From contig JAFGRR010000258.1 of assembly GCA_016935035.1 (NCBI GenBank), positions 1 through 10,143 on the forward strand: a stretch of DNA of 10,143 bases, given 5' to 3'. The position numbers and the translations under genes were made by a program. A model generated the notes under the pieces. That model saw nothing but the letters and a program-made list of their open reading frames with translations, made no database searches and was not told the origin of the DNA. Positions 5,069 to 10,143 of the stretch are shown here, one piece after another. The DNA is from Phycisphaerae bacterium. GTDB taxonomy: Bacteria > Planctomycetota > Phycisphaerae > UBA1845 > Fen-1342. Every line of letters begins with the position of its first letter. The first letter of the stretch is position 1.

Positions 5069-7981
5069 CTAGTACGTCACAGGAGGCGGTTTCTCGTCAC
5101 CCTCCGGCAGAAACTCCGCGAGGATCGCGCCGGCCTGCTGGCGACCATGCTCCAACGCCTTCTTGGGATCAGTCGGCACGTCCGCCCGATCGTCACGGCC
5201 GGACGCATCCTCATGTGACAGGTGGATCGTCTGCGTCGGGAAGGCAAACTCGACACCGACCCGCTTGGCCAGCCGGATGATGTCGAGGAACAGACGGTGC
5301 TTCTCGCGCAACTCGGTGCCCCAGTCCGGCGTTTCCAGGAACACGTACAACATCACGTCAATTGACGACGCCGCAAAGGCGTTCACATAGCAGTGAAAGT
5401 AGTCCTTTCGGGTGTATGGGTGCTGGCGGACGAGCTCGCGGATGCCCTCGGTGAAGGCCTCCAGCTTCTCCGGCGGCGTGCCATAGGTCACCGACAGCAT
5501 GCAACTGATCCGTCGGAACTTACGCCGGCCCATGTTGTCGATCTGCGCCGTCATGATGGTCGAGTTCGGCACCGTGACCTGCGAGTTGTAGAACGTGCGG
5601 ATACGCGAGCTGCGCAGACCGACGGATTCAACCGTGCCCTCGATGTCGCCCATCTTGACCCAGTCGCCGACCTGAAACGGCCGATCCAACACTACGTTGA
5701 CCGAGCCGAAGAAGTTCTTGAGCGTATCCTGCGCCGCCAGACCGAAGGCCAGACCTCCGACGCCCAGACCGGCCAGCAGCGGCGTCACTCTGAACCCGAA
5801 GATATTCGCGATGAAGATAAGCCCGACCGTGACCACAACGACCTTCAGCGTCTTCTGCAACAGCGGGACCAGCACGTCGTCGAGCCGCGAGGCCGTCCGC
5901 GACGCCCGCCCCTTGAACACCTCCATGACCAGATCGATCAGCCGATAGCAGGCACATACCGCGACCAGCGCCATCACGATCCGCAGCACCCACCAGACCC
6001 AGGTCATGATCCCGGCGCCCAGATCGAGGAATTGCAGCAGCCCCCACCACGTCGCCACCATCGCCAGCGACGACGTCGGCCGCAGCCCGCGCCGCACCAC
6101 CGCCGGCAGCAGCGTGGCCTGCTCGGTTTGCAGCCACGGCCTGGCGATATATGGCAGCAGCAACTGTGACAGCGACCGCACCAGGAAGCCCAGCAGCACT
6201 GTCAGCGCCAACCCGCACCACTGCCACGCCTGCAAGCCGCGCCACTGGTACCCCAGCCACTTCGGCAAGATGCCGGGCCGCAGAGTCTCGCGCACCTCGC
6301 CGGTGTCCGGATCGGTCGTCCGCACAACCGCGTCATTGATCCGCGCGTTGATCAGCTCGCGCATGTACAGCGACGGCAGCCGCCAGAACGGCAGGTGCTG
6401 CTTGGACCACGTCTCATGTATCGGCGTGCCCTCGAGCGTCGCGAAAAGCTGCTCGATGTCGCGGACGGTCTGGCTCGAAAACAGCCACTCACCCTTGCGA
6501 TCGCCAGAACGCTCGCGCCGAATCTGCACGCGTCCCTGCGGCACAGGCGGAAACAGCGGGTCCTGCTCGGGCGCGTCCGGGTTGTCCGACAGCGTATCGA
6601 CGAGGATCTTTTGGTGCCGCGTCATCACCAGCCACAGCTTGCCCGCCAACACCGGCGCCAGCTCGCGCTCACCCTCACTAAGCTCGCTAATGTCGAGGCA
6701 ACTGACCGCCAACTCCAGGTCGCCTGAGTCCATCGCGCTGTAGAACGTCTTCAGCGTCGCGCGCGGCGAGGCCGTCTCATCACGCGGCGGTGCGATGGAG
6801 ATGGACACAGGCACCGGCGCGGCGGCGGCGGCGGTGGGCGCCGGCTTGGCTCCATTCGTCGTCTTCGTCTCGGTGACCACCGGCTCGACGACCGGGTTCT
6901 CGAGCGCGGCGACCATGCGTGGGGCATCCCTGACGGTGCGCGCGTTGAAGCGCCACTGGCCCGGGTCTTCTCCCTGGCGCACCAGCGTGACAGACACCGC
7001 GTGATTCGAAAGGGAGGTGATGGAGTACGTCGGCTTAACGTACTGTTCGGGCTTGTCCGGCAGCTTCGCGATATCGAGTGAGCCGTCGTCGAGCATCGCC
7101 TGGAGAACACGCTTCATGTCATCGGCGTACGTGATACCAACACGTTCCCTGATCTCGACGACATACTCCGGACCACGCTCTTGAAGAGCTTCCTCGACGG
7201 CGGCATCGTCATCAATGCCGGCGTCATCGCGCAACGTCTCGCGCGCAACGTCCGTGAAGTCCATGCACGCCAAAACGGAGGCATAGTGCGTACCGTCATC
7301 CTGGGCGGCGTTCCACTGTTCAAGGAAGAAGCGAATCGTGTGATGCGCGGTACGCATGGCTTCGGGGCTGACGCCGGTGTCCGTCGGCTCCACCGCCTCC
7401 TCGGAAGTCATCCGCTCGGTCAGCCCGTCGAGATCGGTATGCCAGCGTGGAATCTCGCTGACGATGTGCTCGGGGAATCGCCACTCCTGAACAACTTCGC
7501 CACTGCCCGGCGGCACTTCGCGCGCGATACGTTTGAGTTCCAGCACGAGCGGATCGCGACCAAAGGATTGCACCGTCCCGGCGGGCTCGTCGGGCAACAC
7601 CTCCTCATCCGCCGGGTCAAATGCGCCCGCGTGCTTCAGCCGCGCTAGAATCTCCGCCAGCTTGCGGACGTACTCCGGCCCGTCGGCTCGCACCTTCTCC
7701 TCGTCCATCGCGCCGAAGTCCAGGCACGGCAGTGCGGCGACATAGCGTTCATCACCTAGCTCGGTGTCGTCCACCGTTTCCAGGAAGAACTGGATGGCGG
7801 CGTGAGGCGTGCGCAGGTGGTTCACCGCCGGCTGCGTTGCCGGTGCTGTTGACGGTCCCGTAGTGGCGGCCTGATCGGTATTGGCTGGCACAGCGGTCTG
7901 GGCGGCCGCCGGTGCAGCAAGGAGCGTGAGCAGGACCAGGATGTTCCGCAACGCGTTCCAACTGACATTCATGTCGCTCAT
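5069..7981 (-). CDS. MscS-family mechanosensitive channel with triplicated N-terminal module
   Basis: This 970-residue inner-membrane protein probably opens under membrane tension to release solutes during osmotic downshock. A signal peptide (about 1-28, ending AAPAAAQ) leads an extracytoplasmic region holding three diverged copies of one ~110-150-residue module at ~54-180, ~207-358 and ~403-512. Each starts with a T-x-x-F-(F/Y) helix, then CLDF/CMDF/CLDI (86-89, 239-242, 428-431), and ends in a W-R/L-F strand (167-169, 343-345, 499-501). Ala/Pro/Thr-rich linkers separate copies 2 and 3. Membrane segments lie at ~584-606, ~634-652, ~655-680 and ~711-728, then the pore helix (733-760: GVGGLAFGLAAQDTLKNFFG). 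The MscS beta domain (RPFQVGDWVKMGDIEGTV, 767-784) and the C-terminal alpha/beta domain (~826-925) follow. ATG 7981 has GAGG only 2 nt upstream; ATG 7972 (967 residues) has it 11 nt upstream and may be the real start. Confidence 0.92.
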   Translation of the reverse strand: MSDMNVSWNALRNILVLLTLLAAPAAAQTAVPANTDQAATTGPSTAPATQPAVNHLRTPHAAIQFFLETVDDTELGDERYVAALPCLDFGAMDEEKVRADGPEYVRKLAEILARLKHAGAFDPADEEVLPDEPAGTVQSFGRDPLVLELKRIAREVPPGSGEVVQEWRFPEHIVSEIPRWHTDLDGLTERMTSEEAVEPTDTGVSPEAMRTAHHTIRFFLEQWNAAQDDGTHYASVLACMDFTDVARETLRDDAGIDDDAAVEEALQERGPEYVVEIRERVGITYADDMKRVLQAMLDDGSLDIAKLPDKPEQYVKPTYSITSLSNHAVSVTLVRQGEDPGQWRFNARTVRDAPRMVAALENPVVEPVVTETKTTNGAKPAPTAAAAAPVPVSISIAPPRDETASPRATLKTFYSAMDSGDLELAVSCLDISELSEGERELAPVLAGKLWLVMTRHQKILVDTLSDNPDAPEQDPLFPPVPQGRVQIRRERSGDRKGEWLFSSQTVRDIEQLFATLEGTPIHETWSKQHLPFWRLPSLYMRELINARINDAVVRTTDPDTGEVRETLRPGILPKWLGYQWRGLQAWQWCGLALTVLLGFLVRSLSQLLLPYIARPWLQTEQATLLPAVVRRGLRPTSSLAMVATWWGLLQFLDLGAGIMTWVWWVLRIVMALVAVCACYRLIDLVMEVFKGRASRTASRLDDVLVPLLQKTLKVVVVTVGLIFIANIFGFRVTPLLAGLGVGGLAFGLAAQDTLKNFFGSVNVVLDRPFQVGDWVKMGDIEGTVESVGLRSSRIRTFYNSQVTVPNSTIMTAQIDNMGRRKFRRISCMLSVTYGTPPEKLEAFTEGIRELVRQHPYTRKDYFHCYVNAFAASSIDVMLYVFLETPDWGTELREKHRLFLDIIRLAKRVGVEFAFPTQTIHLSHEDASGRDDRADVPTDPKKALEHGRQQAGAILAEFLPEGDEKPPPVTY

Positions 7982-8038
7982 GTCCTCGATTGTTGCCGCG
8001 GGCTGGCGGGAGAAGCACTCTGTGCGTGGCGCCCCGAT

Positions 8039-8067
8039 AATCTACGGGGATTGGCCGTCGCCCTCAA
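8039..8067 (-). promoter_or_regulatory. Possible promoter of the MscS-family gene
   Basis: On the minus strand, TTGAGG (8062-8067) and TAGATT (8039-8044) lie exactly 17 bp apart, each matching the sigma70 consensus at 4 of 6 positions. The start would be near 8032, giving a ~50-nt leader before ATG 7981. Confidence 0.4.
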
Positions 8068-8251
8068 CCTACGCGCTACGCGGACCCTGCGCGCGGCCGC
8101 ACGTGTTTTCGGCCGCAGCGGCGTCTTTTGCGTTCGCCGCCACGTCTCCCGATAAGAAGCAGCCACGCCGACGCCGAACAGGTGTACTACCGGCCGCGTG
8201 CTCGCGGCGCACAAGACGCGCCCGGTATGGAAGCCACGAAGCCGTTGGGGA

Positions 8252-8257
8252 TATAAT
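8252..8257 (+). promoter_or_regulatory. -10 box of the small lipoprotein gene
   Basis: A perfect TATAAT stands 47 nt before the GTG start, with an expected transcription start near 8264. The -35 region is weak (TGGAAG at 8228-8233, 18-bp spacing). Because the box lies on top of the in-frame TTG at 8257, that TTG cannot be the translation start of an mRNA made from here. Confidence 0.55.
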
Positions 8258-8304
8258 TGGCTGATCATCGTCGCCGGGGTAAGAGGCAACCCCAGGAGGG
8301 AATT

Positions 8305-8664
8305 GTGCCAAGCCGGTCGAACCGCATTCTCGTAGCACTCGCTGGTTCCATCATCTGCTGCGCGCTGTTGGGCGGCTGCCCTGTCAGCACGGTCGATCTG
8401 CCTGATGACACAGGCACCAGTGTGCTCGCCCCCGGCAGCTACTGGATCGAGGAGGACAGCGGTACTCTGGTCTATTACGAACTGCCCGAGACAACCGCCG
8501 ACTCCGGCGAATGGGCCACGCTGATCGAAGCCGATACGTCGTGGTTCAGCGGCCCCGGCTGGTATGCCCTTTCAGAAGAGTCCGAGTGGGAACGCGACGC
8601 GTCGCTCGACAGCCTGACGCTGGACGACGTGATCCAGACCCACGATCCGGTGGCCGCACCCTGA
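8305..8664 (+). CDS. Small acidic lipoprotein of unknown function
   Basis: Chosen start is GTG 8305, which has a near-perfect AGGAGGG (8294-8300) 4 nt before it and places a normal signal peptide at the N-terminus. An earlier in-frame TTG at 8257 overlaps the -10 box. The 119-residue product has PSRSNRI, a hydrophobic stretch ILVALAGSIICCALL and the lipobox LGGC (Cys25), with Pro after the Cys as in the S41 lipoprotein. The mature ~95 residues are acidic and rich in Trp, Tyr, Ser and Thr (for example GSYWIEEDSGTLVYYELPE) with no motif I recognise. It is probably anchored in the envelope by lipid. It converges with the two-TM protein gene, with a long palindrome between them. Real gene: likely, given promoter, ribosome-binding site and lipobox; function unknown. 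Confidence 0.75.
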   Translation: MPSRSNRILVALAGSIICCALLGGCPVSTVDLPDDTGTSVLAPGSYWIEEDSGTLVYYELPETTADSGEWATLIEADTSWFSGPGWYALSEESEWERDASLDSLTLDDVIQTHDPVAAP

Positions 8665-8754
8665 CACCGCTCCACCCGCGGCACGTCAACTCGCGGTGTG
8701 CCACGACTCTGTGAGCCGTGCATCCGAGAGTCCCACCACGAATCGCATGCGCCT

Positions 8755-8864
8755 GTAGCGTTAGGGGCCACCGTGCCTGACGTATCATGTGGCGGCCGAC
8801 GTCCCGTCGGCCGTCTTCGTACACCGTCGCAATAGCACCGTCAGGCACGGAGGCCCGGCGCTAC
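8755..8864. repeat. Long nested palindrome between convergent genes
   Basis: Arms pair as GTAGCG/CGCTAC (8755-8760 with 8859-8864), GGGCC/GGCCC (8765-8769 with 8852-8856) and a perfect 12-bp CCGTGCCTGACG/CGTCAGGCACGG (8771-8782 with 8839-8850). Inside is a perfect 8-bp hairpin CGGCCGAC/GTCGGCCG (8793-8800 with 8806-8813, loop GTCCC). The near-identical hexamers gcgcct (8749-8754) and gtgcct (8865-8870) abut the ends and could be a target duplication. It differs in sequence from the GGGTGCCAT repeats. It lies between the lipoprotein gene and the convergent two-TM gene and could stop transcription from both sides, though no T-run follows. Confidence 0.75.
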
Positions 8865-8881
8865 GTGCCTGCCAAGACCGA

Positions 8882-9391
8882 TTAGTCAGCGCCCATCTTG
8901 CGTTCCTCGACATTAGCGCGGGACTCGCCACGATGCCGGCACACGCCGACTACCAGCGGGATCGCCGCCGCGTGCGACAGCGGCAGCAGCAGCCAGAATG
9001 CCAGGGCCAGGGCGGCCCCGTCACTCCACCTGACCCCGGAAACGCCCCGGCGCCCGGCCCGATCCACCCCTTCACAGAAGCGGACATAGTCGTCGAATTC
9101 CGGCAACACGCGTGGCCCTTCGCTGAAGTGGAATACGCGTATTCCTTCCTCTTGCCCAGGCGGGGTTACATCGACGGGGTCAAAGACGTGGGTGGCGTCG
9201 GGAACGAATGGGTATCCACCGACCACCAGACAGCTCTGGCACATACGGATGGTTACCGCATTACCCGGCATGGACAGCAAGACTTGGTGAACGAACGGAT
9301 CCCGGGATGCAAGATAGCCGCACCAACACGCCGCCGGTATCACCAACAGAGCCACCCGCCACCACCAGCGACGTTTGCGGTCCGGTTTCAT
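8882..9391 (-). CDS. Two-TM membrane protein of unknown function
   Basis: A 169-residue product that I do not recognise. A basic N-terminus (KPDRKRRWWWR) precedes a first membrane segment (~12-29). An extracytoplasmic domain of ~95 residues contains CQSC (51-54) and a lone Cys106, and a second membrane segment spans ~126-150, followed by a basic tail (CRHRGESR). By the positive-inside rule, both ends are cytoplasmic and the middle domain is outside. The CxxC could form a disulfide or bind metal, but no thioredoxin or cytochrome motif is present. ATG 9389-9391 starts just ahead of the basic segment; the ribosome-binding site is weak (GAGAA about 10 nt upstream). The opposite-strand reading of this region lacks recognisable features. 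Coding is probable on topology grounds. Confidence 0.65.
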   Translation of the reverse strand: MKPDRKRRWWWRVALLVIPAACWCGYLASRDPFVHQVLLSMPGNAVTIRMCQSCLVVGGYPFVPDATHVFDPVDVTPPGQEEGIRVFHFSEGPRVLPEFDDYVRFCEGVDRAGRRGVSGVRWSDGAALALAFWLLLPLSHAAAIPLVVGVCRHRGESRANVEERKMGAD

Positions 9392-9466
9392 TGCGTGTCA
9401 TTCTCGCCGCAGCCCTGTTGGACAGCAATGTCGGGCACTTGCCATAGCGATTACCTCGCAGTGAGT

Positions 9467-9543
9467 GTGTGGTGACCCACACCCGTTGGTGGGTAATCCG
9501 TGCCCTCCCGATTACCCACCCAAGTGGGTAACCATTACCCACT
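9467..9543. promoter_or_regulatory. Cluster of GTGGGTAA inverted repeats
   Basis: Three inverted repeats stand side by side: GTGTGG/CCACAC (9467-9472 with 9477-9482), a perfect 11-bp GGTGGGTAATC/GATTACCCACC (9488-9498 with 9510-9520) and a perfect 9-bp AGTGGGTAA/TTACCCACT with a 3-nt spacer (9523-9531 with 9535-9543). The last two share the same half-site, so four copies of GTGGGTAA occur in 56 bp in alternating orientation. This suggests paired operators or structured DNA between the minus-strand membrane gene and the candidate RNA gene. No T-run follows, so a terminator is less likely. Confidence 0.6.
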
Positions 9544-9574
9544 CTGGTCGTCATCACCATGGCCGCCGCCAATC

Positions 9575-9603
9575 TGAACATCCACATGTTCCGCGTTTAC
9601 AAT
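9575..9603 (+). promoter_or_regulatory. Promoter of the candidate structured RNA
   Basis: TGAACA (9575-9580, 4 of 6) and TACAAT (9598-9603, 5 of 6) are separated by 17 bp. Transcription would begin near 9610, immediately before the hairpin series. A short inverted repeat AATACC/GGTATT (9601-9606 with 9612-9617) overlaps the start and could be an operator. Confidence 0.5.
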
Positions 9604-9609
9604 ACCTTA

Positions 9610-9870
9610 GAGGTATTCGGGCGCCAGGCGGGCCCAGGGCGCAAGGATTGGCACACCAGTTGCTGCTACTATCCTGTGCCTGAGGACAAAACGGATGAAT
9701 GCTGGCGGGGAGCCCTGCATTCTTCCGTTCCCTGACGCCTGTGGGGAGACAGGCGAGGTTCGGCCATCCGGATTCGCTCCCCGGATGGTCACAAACGAGT
9801 TGGGACCAAACGTATCTTCTGCGGCTTTCTAGCCCGGCGGCCGCCAGGAGTGGTCCCAACTCCTTTTTTT
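9610..9870 (+). ncRNA. Candidate structured non-coding RNA (~260 nt), family unknown
   Basis: Six hairpins follow one another with only 6-10 nt between them: H1 GCGCC/GGCGC (9621-9625, 9638-9642); H2 GGCACA/TGTGCC (9650-9655, 9675-9680); H3, 11 pairs with one T-T mismatch (9691-9702, 9717-9728); H4, perfect 7 bp CGCCTGT/ACAGGCG (9736-9742, 9749-9755); H5, 10 bp (9762-9771, 9781-9790); H6, perfect 12 bp (9797-9808, 9851-9862) followed by seven Ts. GGGGAG is the H4 loop and recurs in the H3 loop; CTCC in the H5 loop is complementary to part of it. GGAT (9645-9648) and ATCC (9671-9674) could form a pseudoknot across H2. A promoter-like sequence precedes it. I see no RNase P, tmRNA, SRP or riboswitch signature. 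It could be a free small RNA or a terminated leader of the downstream gene. Confidence 0.6.
9797..9870 (+). terminator. Intrinsic terminator ending the candidate RNA
   Basis: A perfect 12-bp stem GAGTTGGGACCA (9797-9808) and TGGTCCCAACTC (9851-9862), then C and seven Ts (9864-9870). The long 42-nt loop contains its own stem CTGCGGC/GCCGCCAG with one bulge (9819-9825 with 9840-9847). It lies 83 nt before the prenyltransferase start. Confidence 0.8.
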
Positions 9871-9900
9871 GCGCGCCGCGCGACGCCGGCCCGCAGTTGA

Positions 9901-9929
9901 TTGACCACCGTCGGATTCCCTCGCACAAT
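9901..9929 (+). promoter_or_regulatory. Probable promoter of the UbiA-family gene
   Basis: TTGACC (9901-9906, 5 of 6) and CACAAT (9924-9929, 4 of 6) are 17 bp apart. A start near 9936 leaves an ~18-nt leader carrying the ribosome-binding site. Its position after the terminator suggests the gene is expressed independently of the upstream RNA. Confidence 0.5.
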
Positions 9930-9953
9930 GCCGACCGATTGAGGGAGTCTCCG

Positions 9954-10143
9954 ATGCCGTATCTGCGTCTGCTGCGTCCACACCAGTGGGTCAAGAACGT
10001 TTTCGTCCTCGCGGGCGTGGTTTTCGGGCTGAAGCTGTATGATCCGCACGCCCTGACGCTGGCCCTGCTCGGGTTCGTCTGCGTCTGCTTCGTCAGCGGT
10101 ACCGTCTACATCCTGAACGACATCAAGGACCGCGAGGAAGACC
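9954..10143 (+). CDS. UbiA-family prenyltransferase, 5' part (DPPR-synthase-like)
   Basis: The frame opens at ATG 9954, 6 nt after GAGGGAG (9941-9947), and runs off the window after 63 codons. The start MPYLRLLRPHQWVKNVFVLA matches the subgroup of UbiA proteins that includes decaprenyl-phosphate phosphoribosyltransferase. A hydrophobic helix covers ~35-55. The first Asp-rich motif, NDIKDREED (55-63), fits NDxxDxxxD, which binds Mg2+ and the phosphate groups of the substrate. Members of this subgroup are integral inner-membrane enzymes that move phosphoribose onto polyprenyl phosphate or, in other UbiA branches, prenylate ring compounds. The R-P-x-Q-W-V-K-N signature favours the former. The second Asp-rich motif lies outside the window. 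Confidence 0.85.
   Translation, partial: MPYLRLLRPHQWVKNVFVLAGVVFGLKLYDPHALTLALLGFVCVCFVSGTVYILNDIKDREED

Larger units (their letters stand above)
7982..8304. other. Divergent intergenic region between the MscS and small lipoprotein genes
   Basis: This gap holds the promoters of both flanking genes (8039-8067 minus, 8252-8257 plus). Between them are two successive GC-rich hairpins: GCGGCCG/CGGCCGC (8093-8099 with 8110-8116) and GCGGCG/CGCCGC (8118-8123 with 8135-8140). They lie upstream of both predicted transcripts and have no obvious role. No gene is supported here. Confidence 0.5.

Noticed and set aside
5393..6743. Long plus-strand open frames opposite the MscS gene (5393-6169 and 6006-6743)
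   Set aside because: They are high-GC antisense shadows with charged, low-information sequence, while the minus strand carries clear MscS pore and beta-domain motifs.
8257..8304. TTG 8257 as start of the small lipoprotein
   Set aside because: It lies on the -10 box and would put 16 charged residues ahead of the signal peptide. GTG 8305 has a strong ribosome-binding site.
8789..9475. Plus-strand open frame of 228 codons opposite the two-TM protein gene
   Set aside because: It starts inside the palindrome, has no ribosome-binding site or domain, and crosses the GTGGGTAA repeat cluster. The minus-strand reading gives a sensible membrane topology.
9554..9994. Minus-strand open frame of 146 codons across the candidate RNA
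   Set aside because: Its composition is rich in Arg, Cys and Trp without any motif, and it overlaps a terminator, a promoter and the start of the UbiA-type gene.

Overview
This is a GC-rich bacterial chromosome segment. The gene content points to a planctomycete-like organism (Planctomycetota, perhaps Phycisphaerae): two lipoproteins with a GGC-P lipobox, an arylsulfotransferase-type beta-propeller protein, a large MscS-type channel with a long repetitive extracytoplasmic region, and wide intergenic gaps holding palindromic repeats. This taxonomic guess is inference. No rRNA, tRNA, CRISPR array, transposase or phage gene was seen.

Layout. 1-803 is the 3' end of an arylsulfotransferase-like gene (+), closed by a clear intrinsic terminator (852-894). 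1003-2046 is galactose mutarotase (galM, +). Three minus-strand genes follow: a HisN-like inositol-phosphatase-family enzyme (2229-3011), an S41 peptidase lipoprotein with a D/W/Y-rich linker (3319-4599), and a 970-residue MscS-family channel with a triplicated N-terminal module (5069-7981). Then come a small lipoprotein gene (8305-8664, +), a convergent two-TM membrane protein (8882-9391, -), a 560-bp gap that probably encodes a structured non-coding RNA, and the start of a UbiA-family prenyltransferase gene (9954 to the window end, +).

The genes do not form one pathway. GalM (sugar anomers), HisN-like (sugar- or histidinol-phosphate) and the UbiA-type enzyme (polyprenyl-phosphate glycosylation) are metabolic singletons. 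The S41 lipoprotein, the small lipoprotein, the two-TM protein and the MscS channel are envelope proteins. The minus-strand genes are separated by 307-469 bp and are probably transcribed one by one rather than as a tight operon.

The most interesting material is non-coding. (1) Three copies of an ~90-bp nested-palindrome repeat (2119-2206, 3211-3301, 4964-5053) each lie 15-22 nt past the stop codon of a minus-strand gene. Their arms are conserved, their centre varies, and one stem pair covaries (A-T, G-T, G-C). (2) At about 9610-9870 there is a promoter-like sequence, six consecutive hairpins and a 12-bp terminator stem with seven Ts: a candidate ~260-nt RNA that I cannot match to a known family. 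Just upstream (9467-9543) is a cluster of GTGGGTAA inverted repeats. (3) A different ~110-bp nested palindrome fills the gap between two convergent genes (8755-8864).
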